Below, piece by piece: positions 34,694-45,059 of a stretch of DNA of 64,000 nt (position 1 is its first letter; each line of letters begins with the position of its first letter). Under the pieces are notes generated by a model. It saw only the letters and a program-made list of their open reading frames with translations, was not told the DNA's origin and did no database searches. A program made the translations under genes and the position numbers. The DNA is from DASSUW01 sp963849695 (GTDB lineage: Bacteria; Actinomycetota; Thermoleophilia; Solirubrobacterales; Solirubrobacteraceae): assembly GCA_963849695.1 (NCBI GenBank), contig CAWKIT010000024.1, forward strand, positions 9,643 to 73,642, read 5' to 3'.

Positions 34694-34971
34694 TGGCCGC
34701 CCTCGTGTGGGTCATGATGGGCATCGCCCTCTGGCACTTCGCCATCTTCGTGCCCGACCACTTCTGGTCAGGCATCGTCGGCGCCTTCCTCGGAGCCGTG
34801 CTCGGCGCCCTCCTGTTCGGATTCCTCGTCCACGGCCTCACCGTGCCCGGCCAAGACGACACCGACCTGATCAACGCCCTCGAAGCGGTCCCGGGCGCCA
34901 TCGCCGGAATGGCCGTCGTGTACGTGCTCGGCCTCCGGGAGGAACAGGCCGAGGCGCCGCGGAGCCGGTGA
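34693..34971 (+). CDS. small two-helix membrane protein downstream of secDF
   Basis: 92 residues, MAALVWVMMGIALWHFAIFVPDHFWSGIVGAFLGAVLGALLFGFLVHG, then an acidic segment (DDTDLINALEAVPG) and a last hydrophobic stretch (AIAGMAVVYVLGL). ATG 34693 overlaps the secDF stop (TGATG), so it is translationally coupled. It has no known domain; by context it may assist secretion, which is only inference. Confidence 0.72.
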   Translation: MAALVWVMMGIALWHFAIFVPDHFWSGIVGAFLGAVLGALLFGFLVHGLTVPGQDDTDLINALEAVPGAIAGMAVVYVLGLREEQAEAPRSR

Positions 34972-35022
34972 CGCGCTGAGCGGCCGGGCGAGATCCACGA
35001 CCGACGATTTCGCCGCGGCCTT

Positions 35023-35673
35023 CTAGGCCACGCCGGCGTCGTGCGCGAGCAGGGCGATCTGGACGCGGTTGCCGGCCTCGAGCTTGGTCAGCAGCCGGGA
35101 GACGTGCGCCTTCACCGTGGCCACGCTCATGTACAGCTCGGCGGCGATGTCGGCGTTCGACTTGCCCTGCCCGATCGCGATCGCGACCTCGCGCTCGCGG
35201 TCGGTCAGGCGGTCGAGCAGCTCGCGGGCGCGGGCGCGGCGGGCGGCGAGCCCGTCGTCGGCGACGTGGTCGATCAGCCGGCGGGTGACGGTAGGCGACA
35301 GCATCGCCTCGCCGGCGGCGACGAGCCGGATCGCGCGCATGATCTCGGGTGGCGGCGTGTCCTTGAGCAGAAAGCCGGCCGCCCCCGCGCGCAGCGCCCG
35401 CAGGACTTGGTCGTCGGCGTCGAAGGTCGTCAGCACGATCACCTCCGGGGACCGATCGCGCGCGCGGAGCCGCTCGGTCGCCGCCAGCCCGTCGATGCCC
35501 GGCATCCGGATGTCCATCAGCACCACGTCGGGGCCGTAGGCGTCGACCGCGGACGGCACCTCCGCGCCGTCGGCCGCCTCGGCGACGACGCGGATGTCCT
35601 CGGTCCCGGCCAGCATCATCGACAGCCCGGCGCGCACGAGCGCGTCGTCGTCGACGATCAGCACCCGGATCAC
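35023..35673 (-). CDS. NarL/LuxR-type response regulator
   Basis: 216 residues from GTG 35673. Receiver: LIVDDDALVRAGLSMML, phospho-Asp in DVVLMDIRMPGIDGLAA, Thr in VIVLTTFDADD, Lys in GFLLKDTPP. LuxR HTH: LTDREREVAIAIGQGKSNADIAAELYMSVATVKAHVSRLLTKL. GTG 35673 overlaps the stop of the kinase gene upstream (GTGA), giving a classic kinase-regulator operon. An ABC transporter gene pair diverges just beyond the kinase and is the obvious candidate target. Confidence 0.92.
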   Translation of the reverse strand: MIRVLIVDDDALVRAGLSMMLAGTEDIRVVAEAADGAEVPSAVDAYGPDVVLMDIRMPGIDGLAATERLRARDRSPEVIVLTTFDADDQVLRALRAGAAGFLLKDTPPPEIMRAIRLVAAGEAMLSPTVTRRLIDHVADDGLAARRARARELLDRLTDREREVAIAIGQGKSNADIAAELYMSVATVKAHVSRLLTKLEAGNRVQIALLAHDAGVA

Positions 35674-36872
35674 GCCGGCCACGGCAGCCACGCGAACAGG
35701 CGGTAGTCGCCCGAGGCGGTGCGGCCGTGCTCGAGCCGCCCGCCGGCCAGGCTCGCCCGCTCGGCGAGGCCGACGATGCCGGTGCCCGTCCCCGGGATCG
35801 CCGCCGCGCCGACGCCGAGCGGCAGACGGTTGCGGACCTCGACCGTCAGGCCCTCGCCCTCGGCGCCCCCGACCGTCACGTCGACCGCCGCGCCGCCGGC
35901 GTGCTTGCGGGCGTTGGTGAGGCCCTCCTGGACGATCCGATAGGCGTTACGGCCGGCGGCGGCAGGGACCGTCGCAGGATCCGGCAGGCGCCGGTCGTAG
36001 CGGACCTGCATGCCGGCCGCGCGCGACTCGTCCATCAGCGCCGGCAGGTCCGCGAGCGTCGGCTGCGGGCGCTTGGCCTCGTCGCCTTCGGCGCCCTCGC
36101 GCAGGACGCCGATCACGGTCCGCAGGTCCTCGAGCGCGTCGTGGGCGCTCGAGCGGATGATGCCGGCCGCGCGCGCGACCTCGTCCGCCGGCGCGTCGGG
36201 CCGGAACTCGAGCGCGCCCGCGTGCAGGCTCAGCAGCGAGATCCGGTGTGCCAGCACGTCGTGCATCTCGCGCGCGATCCGCGCGCGCTCCTGCTGACGG
36301 GCCTGCTCCACCCGCAGCTGCTGCTCGGCCTCCGCCCGCTCGGCGCGTTCGCGCAGCGAGATCACGAGCTGGCGCCGGGCGCGCACGAACATCCCGCACG
36401 CGACGACCCCGCCGATCCCGAACAGCGCGATCACGAGGTTGACGGCGTACGGGATCTCCTCCTCGGGGTGGATGGCCACGTAGATCGGCGTGACCGCAAG
36501 CGCGAGGGCGGCGATCGCGAGCACCACCACCGCACGCCGGTGCACGGCGACCGTGAACACCGCGATCGCCCCGGCGGCCCCGGCCGATGCCGAGTACGCG
36601 GTGAGCGCGGTCACGAACAGCGCCACGCCGACCGGCCAGCGCCGCCGCCACCAGAGCGCCAGACACGCGATCGCGCCGCCCACGAGGTCGAAGAACTGCT
36701 GGTCGTCGCTCATCCGGCCCGCGGCCTCGGCGAAGAGGAGGAAGCCCGCGACCACCGCGATCACGAAGCAGAAGATGTCCACGATCCAGTCGCGCGTGGA
36801 GCGCCGCCTGGGGTCGCGGTCCGGATCCGGCACGAGGACGCCCGGGAGCAGCCTCGGATGCTCGACGCTCAT
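35670..36872 (-). CDS. membrane sensor histidine kinase (HisKA_3)
   Basis: 400 residues. Cytoplasmic start, then about six membrane helices (DIFCFVIAVVAGFLLFA through LVIALFGIGGVVACGMFV). A coiled coil (RAERAEAEQQLRVEQARQQERARI) leads into the HisKA_3 segment AREMHDVLAHRISLLSLHAG with phospho-His in MHDV. HATPase_c: YRIVQEGLTNARKHAGG and GTGTGIVGLAERASLAGG. This layout is typical of DesK/LiaS-like actinobacterial kinases next to drug-type ABC exporters. ATG 36872 was chosen; the ABC ATPase gene diverges 130 bases away. Confidence 0.92.
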   Translation of the reverse strand: MSVEHPRLLPGVLVPDPDRDPRRRSTRDWIVDIFCFVIAVVAGFLLFAEAAGRMSDDQQFFDLVGGAIACLALWWRRRWPVGVALFVTALTAYSASAGAAGAIAVFTVAVHRRAVVVLAIAALALAVTPIYVAIHPEEEIPYAVNLVIALFGIGGVVACGMFVRARRQLVISLRERAERAEAEQQLRVEQARQQERARIAREMHDVLAHRISLLSLHAGALEFRPDAPADEVARAAGIIRSSAHDALEDLRTVIGVLREGAEGDEAKRPQPTLADLPALMDESRAAGMQVRYDRRLPDPATVPAAAGRNAYRIVQEGLTNARKHAGGAAVDVTVGGAEGEGLTVEVRNRLPLGVGAAAIPGTGTGIVGLAERASLAGGRLEHGRTASGDYRLFAWLPWPA

Positions 36873-36990
36873 CGCCGCGAAGCGTACGGCCGCGCGGGGC
36901 CGGTGCCCAGCGACGGAAGTCGCGGCCGGCATAGACCAAGGTAGGGACGGCATCACCCAAGGGGGAATGGACGCCGCGGGCGGCTGCGTC

Positions 36991-37002
36991 CATGCTCCCT
37001 GC
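36991..37002 (+). promoter_or_regulatory. -10 element of the ABC transporter operon
   Basis: CATGCT (36991-36996) ends six bases before ATG 37003, consistent with a leaderless mRNA. The 130-base divergent gap also has a single TCACCC at 36953-36958, but not the paired boxes of the 10-20 kb regulon. Confidence 0.38.
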
Positions 37003-37902
37003 ATGATCGCCGTCGAGCACCTGACCAAGCGCTACGGCCGCCAAGTGGCGGTCGACGACATCAACTTCCGCTGCGAGCCCGGCACGGTGACCGGATTCCT
37101 CGGCCCCAACGGGGCCGGCAAGTCGACCACGCTGCGCATGATCACCGGGCTCACCAACCCGAACGCGGGCACCGCAACCGTCCTCGACACCAGCTACCGG
37201 AACCTGCCGAACCCGGGCCGCGAGGTCGGCGTGCTGCTGGACGCGTCGGCCCAGCACTCGGGCCGCACCGGTCGCGAGGTGCTCACGCTGTCGGCGATGG
37301 TGCTCGGCGCCGGCCGCTCGCGCGTCGGCGAGCTGCTCGAGCTGGTCGGGCTCTCGCGCGCCGCGGCGCGCAAGCGCGTCGGCGGCTACTCGCTCGGCAT
37401 GCGCCAGCGGCTGGGCATCGCGCAGGCGCTGCTCGGCGAGCCGCGCGTGCTGATCCTCGACGAGCCCGCCAACGGCCTCGACCCCGAGGGCATCGCGTGG
37501 ATGCGCACGCTGCTGCGCGACTTCGCCGACCGCGCCGGGACGGTCCTGCTGTCCTCGCACCTCCTGCGCGAGGTCGAGGCGATCGCCGACCACCTGATCG
37601 TGATCGACAACGGGCGGATCGTCGCCCAGGGCCTGACCTCCGAGCTGCTCGCCGCCACCGGCGTGGTCGTGCGCGCGACCGACCCCGTCGCTCTTCACGA
37701 GGCGCTGGCCGACGCCGGCCTCGTCGCCACCCCCGGCTCCGACGGCGCGCTGCTGGTCGAGGCCGAGGCCGAGGCGGTCGGCCGCGCCGCCGCCGCGGCC
37801 GGCCTCGTCCTGCTCGAGCTGCGGCCCGCCGACACCGGCGGGCTCGAGGAGCTGTATCTGACCCTGACCTCCAGCGGCCGCGAGGACGCCCTGATCTCAT
37901 GA
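37003..37902 (+). CDS. ABC transporter ATP-binding protein (drug/CcmA-type)
   Basis: 299 residues. Walker A FLGPNGAGKSTTLRMI near 38-53, Q-loop region ASAQHSGRTG, signature YSLGMRQRLGIAQALLGEP (LSGGQ variant SLGMR, common in this subfamily), Walker B VLILDEPANGLDPEG, and switch His in LLSSHLLRE. The C-terminal region of about 85 residues carries a VVVRATDP-like regulatory fold. It is coupled to the permease (ATGA) and lies beside a divergent two-component system, so it probably exports an antibiotic, peptide or lipid in response to that kinase. Confidence 0.92.
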   Translation: MIAVEHLTKRYGRQVAVDDINFRCEPGTVTGFLGPNGAGKSTTLRMITGLTNPNAGTATVLDTSYRNLPNPGREVGVLLDASAQHSGRTGREVLTLSAMVLGAGRSRVGELLELVGLSRAAARKRVGGYSLGMRQRLGIAQALLGEPRVLILDEPANGLDPEGIAWMRTLLRDFADRAGTVLLSSHLLREVEAIADHLIVIDNGRIVAQGLTSELLAATGVVVRATDPVALHEALADAGLVATPGSDGALLVEAEAEAVGRAAAAAGLVLLELRPADTGGLEELYLTLTSSGREDALIS

Positions 37903-38636
37903 CCACCGCATCGCTCGCCCGCCCGCCCCTCTCCCGCCTCACCCGCGTCGAGCTGCGCAAGTCGGCCGACACGCGCGCCGGCTTCTGGCTGCTGCTCGTG
38001 CTCGCGCTGCTCGCGGCCGCCGTGGTCGTCCTTCAGGCCGTCTTCGCGGAGGACGTCGACCGCAACCTCGAGCCGCTCCTGAGCTCCGCCATCCAGGTCG
38101 TGTCCGTGATCCTGCCGGTGCTCGGCATCCTGCTCGTGACCAGCGAGTGGTCGCAGCGCACAGGGCTGACGACGTTCGCGCTCGTACCCCAGCGTGAACG
38201 CGTGATCGCCGCCAAGGTGATCGGCGCCGCGATCCTCACCCTGTTCGCGGTCGCCGCCTGTGTCGTGGTGGCGGCCATCGGGAACCTGTTCACGGGCGGC
38301 GACTGGAGCCTCGGCGCCGGGGAGCTGGGCCGCCTCACGCTGTACGAGCTGATCGGCATGCTCGGCGGCGTGGCCTTCGGCCTCGCGTTCATGAACTCGG
38401 CGCTGGCGATCGTCATGTACTTCGTGATCCCGATCGGCTGGTCGATCCTCGGCGAGGCGGTCCCTTGGCTCGACGAGCCGGCCGACTGGCTGGACCTGAG
38501 CCGGCCGATGACGACGCTCGCGGAGGGCCAGATGACCGGCACCGACTGGGCCCAGCTCGGCACCGCGGCCGCCGTATGGGTGGGTGTGGTGTTGGTTATC
38601 GGACTGATCCGGCTGATGCGCACGGAGCTCAAGTGA
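37899..38636 (+). CDS. ABC-2 type transporter permease
   Basis: 245 residues, six hydrophobic segments (WLLLVLALLAAAVVVLQAVF, VVSVILPVLGILLVTSEWSQRTGLTTFALVP, AKVIGAAILTLFAVAACVVVAAIG, and three more). The TSEWSQRTGLTTFALVPQRERVIAAK stretch after helix 2 is typical of actinobacterial ABC-2 permeases paired with CcmA-type ATPases. ATG 37899 overlaps the ATPase stop. One permease with one ATPase suggests a homodimeric channel. Confidence 0.88.
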   Translation: MTTASLARPPLSRLTRVELRKSADTRAGFWLLLVLALLAAAVVVLQAVFAEDVDRNLEPLLSSAIQVVSVILPVLGILLVTSEWSQRTGLTTFALVPQRERVIAAKVIGAAILTLFAVAACVVVAAIGNLFTGGDWSLGAGELGRLTLYELIGMLGGVAFGLAFMNSALAIVMYFVIPIGWSILGEAVPWLDEPADWLDLSRPMTTLAEGQMTGTDWAQLGTAAAVWVGVVLVIGLIRLMRTELK

Positions 38637-38668
38637 CTGGAACCGCTCCCAGCGCGCGCCGATGGGCG

Positions 38669-38705
38669 TATAGTCGTCTCGCCCGCGCACTCGAGGGGGA
38701 GGGAT
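38669..38705 (+). promoter_or_regulatory. promoter and ribosome site of the alpha-amylase
   Basis: TATAGT at 38669-38674 is a near-consensus -10. A strong ribosome site, GAGGGGGAGGGA, lies just before ATG 38709. Unlike most genes here, this one clearly has a leader with a Shine-Dalgarno sequence. Confidence 0.5.
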
Positions 38706-38708
38706 TCG

Positions 38709-41584
38709 ATGTCAGGTCCGCGAGCGGTCGTCGCTCTGGGAGTCGTCCTGCTCACCGCCGTCATGGCCGCTCCGGCCTGGGCCGGCGGCGGCCGGCACGA
38801 CGGCGCCCGACACAGCCTGCGGGAGGCGGTGACCGACCAGAACTTCTACTTCGTGATGGCGGACCGGTTCCAGAACGGCACCGCGGCCAACGACCACGGC
38901 GGGCTGCCGCCCGGCAAGAGCGAGGGCCAGTCGGGCTTCGACCCGACCGGCAAGGGCTGGTACCACGGCGGCGACCTGCAAGGGCTGCGGAACAAGCTCG
39001 CGTACATCAAGGGCCTCGGCACCACCGCCATCTGGCTCACCCCGTCCTTCAAGAACAAGGCGGTCCAGGACAACAACGGCTTCCCCTCGGCCGGCTACCA
39101 CGGCTACTGGATCACCGACTTCACCCAGATCGACCCGCACCTCGGCAGCAACGACGACCTGAGCGCGCTGATCCGCGACGCCCACCGGCTCGGCATGAAG
39201 GTCTACTTCGACGTGATCACCAACCACACGGCGGACGTCATCCGCTACGGCGAGGGCGCCGCGCCCGCGTACATCTCCAAGGACCAGTACCCGTACCGCA
39301 CCGCCGCCGGCACGGTGTTCGACGACCGCGACTTCGCCGGCACGAGGACGTTCCCGGCGCTGGCGCCGAGCGGCCAGCCGCCGTGCCCGCCGTCCGGGCC
39401 GCTCCAGAGCTTCCCGTACCACCCGTGCGTTCCGAACGGGACGCCGCCCTACCCGCTTGACGAGCAGGACGTCAAGGTCCCGGCCTGGCTCAACGACGTG
39501 AGCCTCTACCACAACCGCGGCAACACGACCTTCGTCGGCGAGAACTCGCTGTACGGCGACTTCTTCGGGCTCGATGACCTGTTCACCGAGAACCCGCGTG
39601 TCGTCGACGGGATGATCGACATCTACAAGTTCTGGATCCGCGAGTTCCGCGTCGACGGCTTCCGGATGGACACCATGAAGCACGTCGACGACGCGTTCTG
39701 GCAGCGGTTCGCGCCGGTGATCGAGCGCTATGCGCAGGGCCAGGGCATCCGCGACTTCTACATGTTCGGCGAGGTCGCCGAGGACTTCAGCCACGAGCTC
39801 ATCTCGCACTACCCGGTGCACGACGACGTACAGGGTGTGCTCGACTTCCTGTTCCAGATGGCGTCCGTCGACTTCGCCGCGAAGTCGCTCGCGACCGACT
39901 CCCTTCGCGACTTCTTCGTCAAGGACGACTGGTACACCGACGGCGACTCGAACGTCTACAACCTGCCGACCTTCCTCGGCAACCACGACCGCGGGCGGAT
40001 CGGCATGTTCATCCGCAACGCGAACCCGGGCGCAAGCGAGGCCGAGCTGCTCGCGCGCGACCAGCTCGCGCACGCGCTGATGTACCTCTCGCGCGGCAAC
40101 CCGGTCGTCTACTACGGCGACGAGCAGGGCTTCACCGGCGCGGGCGGCGACCAGGACGCGCGGCAGGACATGTTCGAGTCGCAGTCGCGGCAGTACAACA
40201 ACCAGGACGACTCAACCCTGACGACTCGAGGCTCGCGGGCGACGACGGCGCCGGGCGCAACGACAACATCGGCTCGAACGAGACGCCGATGGACGACAAC
40301 TTCGACCCGGGCCATCCGCTGTACCGCGAGCTCACCCGGCTGGCCTCGCTCACCAAGCGCCACCCGGCGCTGCGCGACGGCACCCAGCAGCACCGCTACT
40401 CGGCCGGCGGCACGGGCGTCTACGCCTTCTCGCGCGTCGATCGCAGGCACCCGCACGAGTACGTGGTCGCGCTCAACAACTCCGAGCAGACGGCGTCCGC
40501 GTCGGTCCCGACGTGGATTCGCAACGGCAGCTGGGAACGCGTCTACGGCGACGGGCCGGCGCGCCTCCGCAGCGACGGTGACCGCGAGCTGCAGGTCACG
40601 GTCGGCGCGCTGTCGACGGTCGTCTACCGCTCGCGGGACCACCTCCCGCGCAGCCGGTCGGCGCCGTCGATCTCGCTCGACGTGCCGGCCACGGGCCGCA
40701 ACCGCCTCGAGGTGAGCGCGAACCTCGGCTCCGAGGCGTTCGCCGAGGTGACGTTCCTGGCCAGGGTCGGCAACGGCCGGTGGCGGAACATCGGGACCGA
40801 CGACAACGCGCCGTACCGCGTGTTCCACGACGTGGCGGACATCGAGCCCGGCACCACCGTCCGGTACCGCGCGGTCGTGCTCGACAACGCGCGCCACAGG
40901 CGCGCGAGCGCGGTCGAGAGCACGACGATCGCGCCGCCCGCGATCACGTTCGAGGCGCCGACGGCCGGCGGCCGCGTGCGCGGGACGGTCGAGGTGCGGG
41001 CGATCGCCACCCCCGACCACCCGGACAACGTCGTGCGGTTCGAGCGCTCGGTCAACGGCGGTCCGTTCACGACCGTCTCGACCGACGACTCGTCGCCGGT
41101 CTACACGGCGTTCGACAACACGGCGGGCCTGCCCGACCAGGCCACCGTCACCTACCGGGCGGTGCTGACCTACGCGCCCGGGCGGACCGTGACCAGCGCC
41201 ACGCGCACCGTCACGGTCGTGCAGACGCCGGTGACGACGGCGATCGTCCACTACAACCGGCCCGCCGGCGACTACGGCGCGCCGCCGAACGGCTGGGGCC
41301 TGCACCTCTGGGGCGACGCGGTCGACCCGGCCGTCCTCGCCACCGTGGCCTGGGACCGGCCGTTCCAGCGCACCGGCACCGACGCGTTCGGCGCGGTCTA
41401 TGCGATCCCGCTCACGGACGACACGAAGGCCGTGAACTTCATCATGCACCTCCCCAGCGGCGACTCGGTGCCCGCCACCCGCGAGCCGGGCGGCGACCGC
41501 TCGTTCGTGCCGCTCGACCACCCGGAGATCTGGCTCAAGCAGGGCGACGCCACGGTGTATTTCAGCCGACCACCACTGCCGTAA
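38709..41584 (+). CDS. secreted GH13 alpha-amylase with C-terminal CBM41-like domain, frameshifted
   Basis: Secreted endo-acting starch hydrolase. Signal peptide AVVALGVVLLTAVMAAPAWAG, then the (beta/alpha)8 domain. DVITNH is region I, GFRMDTMKHV has the nucleophile Asp, FGEVAED the acid/base Glu, and FLGNHDRGR the third Asp. After a beta C-domain come an Ig-like part (FEAPTAGGRVRGTVEVRAIA) and a terminal CBM41/PUD domain (IVHYNRPAGDYGAPPNGWGLHLWG). The frame breaks at 40206-40227: GACGACTC occurs twice, 14 bases apart, and removing 14 bases restores NNQDDSRLAGDDGAG. With the glucoamylase it would degrade starch to glucose. Confidence 0.9.
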
Positions 41585-41681
41585 TAGCGGTCGAGCTCGA
41601 GCAGGGGGTCGTCGACCGCAGCCGACACCGCCGCGACGTGCTCACCTGAGAGGATCTCCACTCTCCGGGGAGGCTAGTGCC

Positions 41682-43076
41682 GTGATCGACCACGTCAGTG
41701 ACCTGAAGCTCCAGTACCTCGTCGAGCTCTCCAAGCTCGGCAACCGCTGCGCCGTGATGGAGACGGACGTGGCCCAGTGGCTCGTCGACGCCGGCTTCGT
41801 CTACGGCGAGCGGACGATCCCGTTCGTGATCATGCCGCACTTCATCTCGCCCGGGCAGCTACGGCGGCTGAGCCACGCGGTGGCCACGATCTCCCCCGTG
41901 CTCGACCGCTTCTGCGACGCGTATCCGAACGACGCGCTGCTCCGCGAGGAGCTCCAGATGTCGCCTCAGGAGGACGCGCTGATGCGGATCGACCCGGGCT
42001 TTCCCCAGCCGATCCGCGTCTCGCGGCTCGACGCGTTCCTGCACGACTACGACGTCAAGTTCCTGGAGTTCAACACCGACTCGCCGGCCGGCATGGCGTG
42101 GACCGACATGCTGTTCGAGGCGCTCCGCGACAAGGTCGACCTCCCGCGCGTCACGGAGGTCTTCACCACCGGCTACACGCCGGTGCTTCCGGAGGTCGTC
42201 GAGACGCTGATCGACGCCTACCGCGCGTTCCGCGTCAACCAGCCGGACCTCCCCGAGCGGCCGCGGATGGCGGTGATCGACGTCGCCGGCACCCCGACGG
42301 TCGCGGAGTTCCGCCGCGTCTGCCGGTTCGCCGAGGACTCCGGGCTCGAGACGGTGATCGCGACGCTCGACGAGACGGCCTACGACGGCTCCAACCTCCT
42401 GGTCGGAGGCGAGCCCGTCCAGCTCGTGTATCGCCGGGCGCTGATCGAGAGCATCACCGAGGACAGCCCGCTCGCGGTCGCCGCGCGCGAGCGGCGCGCC
42501 GTCATCGTGAATCCGTTCCGCGTCCAGGTCGCGTCCAACAAGAAGATCCTCGCGCTGCTCCAGGACGAGCGCTTCGAGCACCTCGTCACGCGGGCCGAGG
42601 CCGAGATGATCCGCAGCAACGTCCCGTGGAGCCGCATCCTGCGGCCGGGGCGAACCACCTACGGCGAGTGGCGGTTCGAGCTCCTGAGCTTCGTCTCGGA
42701 CAACCGGGAGCGGCTGGTGCTCAAGCCGGCCTCCGACTATGGCGGCCACGGGGTCATGCTCGGCATCGAGACCGACCAGGACACGTGGGAGGCGGCGGTC
42801 GCCGAGCATGCCGAGGGCGGCGACTTCATCGTCCAGGAGTACATCCCGATCCCGGAGGAGATGTTCCCGACGATCGAGGACGGGCACGTGCAGATGCGCC
42901 TCAAGCGCTTCAACATCAACCCGTACTGCATCGGCGGCCGTTACGTCGGGATGATGACCCGGATCTCCGACCAGGCGGTGATCAACGTCGCCGCGGGCGG
43001 CGGGATCCTCCCGAGCGTCGTGGGCCGTCACAAGCGCAAGCTGCTGCTCGAGGAGGACGACTTGCCGGAGGAGTGA
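41682..43076 (+). CDS. circularly permuted ATP-grasp family protein
   Basis: 464 residues. KFLEFNTDSPAGMAWTDML resembles the E-FN-D-P substrate region of glutathionylspermidine-synthase-like and DUF407 proteins. VLKPASDYGGHGVMLG and FIVQEYIPIPEE are the ATP-grasp lysine/glycine loop and hinge, and MRLKRFNINPYCIGGRYVGMMTRISDQAVINVAAGGGILPSVV carries the Mg-binding Asn/Arg set. The family forms amide bonds between carboxylates and amines using ATP; substrate unknown. GTG 41682 follows a GGGGAGG ribosome site. It is followed by a convergent signalling gene, not by an obvious partner. Confidence 0.82.
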   Translation: MIDHVSDLKLQYLVELSKLGNRCAVMETDVAQWLVDAGFVYGERTIPFVIMPHFISPGQLRRLSHAVATISPVLDRFCDAYPNDALLREELQMSPQEDALMRIDPGFPQPIRVSRLDAFLHDYDVKFLEFNTDSPAGMAWTDMLFEALRDKVDLPRVTEVFTTGYTPVLPEVVETLIDAYRAFRVNQPDLPERPRMAVIDVAGTPTVAEFRRVCRFAEDSGLETVIATLDETAYDGSNLLVGGEPVQLVYRRALIESITEDSPLAVAARERRAVIVNPFRVQVASNKKILALLQDERFEHLVTRAEAEMIRSNVPWSRILRPGRTTYGEWRFELLSFVSDNRERLVLKPASDYGGHGVMLGIETDQDTWEAAVAEHAEGGDFIVQEYIPIPEEMFPTIEDGHVQMRLKRFNINPYCIGGRYVGMMTRISDQAVINVAAGGGILPSVVGRHKRKLLLEEDDLPEE

Positions 43077-43079
43077 GGG

Positions 43080-45059
43080 TCACGCCGGCGCGTCCGGCAC
43101 GACCTGCTCGGCCGGCTTGCTGAGCCAGTCCACCAGGTCGGGCGCCGGCATCGGCGGTGCCAGCAGGTGACCCTGGGCCTCGTCGCACCCCCAGCGCACG
43201 AGCAGGTCCCACGCCTCGCGGGTCTCGACGCCCTCGGCCACGACCCGCAGCCCGAGCCGCCGGCCGAGGTCGACGAGCGACTGCACGATCGCCGCGTCGC
43301 GCTCGTCCTGCGCCACCCGCATCACGAACGCGCAGTCGATCTTCAGCGTGTCGACCTCGAGGTGCTTGAGCTGCCCGAGGGCGGCGTGGCCGGCGCCGAA
43401 GTCGTCGAGCGCGGTGCGCACGCCGATTGCGCGCAGGCCACGGAGGACGTCGACGGTGCGATCCACGTCCGCCATCACGACGTCCTCGGACACCTCGAGC
43501 TGCAGGTGCTCTGGCGCGCACCGGCGCACCTGCAGGAGACGCTCGACCTCGGACGGCAGCCCGAGATCGAGCAGGTCGGCCGGACCGAGGTTCACCGCGA
43601 CGTCGAGGTCGAGGCCGCCCGAGCGCAGCTCTGCCAGCTCGCAGAGCGCGCGGTCGATCACGAACGACGTCAGAGCGCGCGTGAGGCCGCTCTGCTCCAC
43701 GAGCGGCAGGAAGTGCCCGGGGCCGAGCAGCCCGCGCTCCGGGTGCTGCCAGCGCACGAGCGCCTCGAGGCCGGTCACGGCGCCGGTCCGCACGTCGGCC
43801 TTGGGCTGGTAGTACAGGACGAGCTGGCCGGTCTCGAGCGCCCCGTGCAGCTCGCCCACGAGCCGCAGCCGCTGGCGGCTGTGGCGGTCGCGTGACGGCA
43901 GGTAGACCTCGTGGCCGGTCCGCATCCGCTTGGCCTCGTACATCGCCACGTCCGCGCGCTGCAGCAGGCCGAGCGCGTCGCGGGCGTGCTCGGGGAACAG
44001 CGCGATGCCGACACTGGCGTCGATGTGCACCCGGATGTCGCCGACCTCGAACGAGCGCTCGAGCGCCGCCCGCAGCCGCAGGCCGGCGGCGCTCGCGGTC
44101 GCTTCGTCGCCGGGCGCGAGCACGACCGCGAACTCGTCGCCGCCGAGCCGGGCGAGGGTGTCGCCGGCGCGCAGGATGTGCTTGAGCCGGGGGCCGATCT
44201 GGCGCAGGACCTGGTCGCCGGCGTGATGGCCGAGCGTGTCGTTGAGCTCCTTGAAGCCGTCGAGGTCGATCAGCAGCAGTGCGAGCTCTGCTTCGTCGTT
44301 TCCCGCCGACTCGATCGCGGCGCGCAGGCGGTCGACGAGGTGGCGGCGGTTGCCGAGCCCCGTGAGGTCGTCGGTGATCGCGCGGCGGTCGCTCTCGCGG
44401 AGCCGATCGACGACCGTCACGCCGGCGCGCGCCATCCCCGCGAGCACGGTGACGGTCGCGAGCGCGATCGCGACGTCGCTGAGGTCCGCGAACTGCCCGA
44501 TCGTGAGCAGCGTGAGCGCGATGGTGGCTGCGATCAGGATCGCCCCCAGCACTACGGGGCTGAACTCGGGGCCGGGCCCGGCGGGGGCCTCGCGCCGCCA
44601 GGCCGCGGCAGCGAGCGCAGGCGCCGCGACCGGCGCGAGCGGCGCGCCGCCGGCCAGCGCCGCGAGACCGGCGACCGCCAGGAGCACGGCCCAGCCCGGC
44701 CGCCAGCGGCTCAGCGCCAGCGCGCCGACCGCGCCGCCGGCGGCCACCGCGGGAACGGCGCCGGCGCCCAGGCTCACCGCCAGCGCGCCCACCGCCGACG
44801 CTCCCATCGCGCCATCGAGCCACGAGAGCCGCGAAACGGTCTCGGTCCGGTCGAGCACGAGCAGGACGAGCCCGACGACGACGAGCAGGCACGCGGCGAG
44901 GGTCGCCCCGGTGGCCTCGAGGATGAGGGCGGCTCCGGCCACGGCGAGCGCGATCGCGAAGGCGGCGCTCGCAAGCCGGGCGCCCCGTCGCCACACCGCG
45001 GCCCATGCGGCGACGCCGCCACCGGCGATCAGCAATGCTCCTGCAGCCACCTCGACCAT
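43080..45059 (-). CDS. membrane-anchored GGDEF-EAL bifunctional cyclic-di-GMP protein
   Basis: 659 residues. About seven or eight N-terminal membrane helices (to residue ~215) precede a GGDEF domain with the intact active site RLGGDEFAVVL and an inhibitory I-site RAGD five residues before it. The EAL domain follows, with TGLEALVRWQHPERG, DDFGAGHAALGQLKHLEVDTLKID and VAEGVETREAWDLL plus the EAQG motif. Key metal-binding residues appear present, so both synthesis and hydrolysis are possible. ATG 45059 lies eight bases after a CACCAT hexamer (45073-45068), consistent with a leaderless mRNA. Confidence 0.92.
   Translation of the reverse strand: MVEVAAGALLIAGGGVAAWAAVWRRGARLASAAFAIALAVAGAALILEATGATLAACLLVVVGLVLLVLDRTETVSRLSWLDGAMGASAVGALAVSLGAGAVPAVAAGGAVGALALSRWRPGWAVLLAVAGLAALAGGAPLAPVAAPALAAAAWRREAPAGPGPEFSPVVLGAILIAATIALTLLTIGQFADLSDVAIALATVTVLAGMARAGVTVVDRLRESDRRAITDDLTGLGNRRHLVDRLRAAIESAGNDEAELALLLIDLDGFKELNDTLGHHAGDQVLRQIGPRLKHILRAGDTLARLGGDEFAVVLAPGDEATASAAGLRLRAALERSFEVGDIRVHIDASVGIALFPEHARDALGLLQRADVAMYEAKRMRTGHEVYLPSRDRHSRQRLRLVGELHGALETGQLVLYYQPKADVRTGAVTGLEALVRWQHPERGLLGPGHFLPLVEQSGLTRALTSFVIDRALCELAELRSGGLDLDVAVNLGPADLLDLGLPSEVERLLQVRRCAPEHLQLEVSEDVVMADVDRTVDVLRGLRAIGVRTALDDFGAGHAALGQLKHLEVDTLKIDCAFVMRVAQDERDAAIVQSLVDLGRRLGLRVVAEGVETREAWDLLVRWGCDEAQGHLLAPPMPAPDLVDWLSKPAEQVVPDAPA

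Noticed and set aside
36953..36958. Single TCACCC before the ABC transporter operon as a further regulon site
   Set aside because: No paired GGGTGA at the right spacing; one hexamer is expected by chance.
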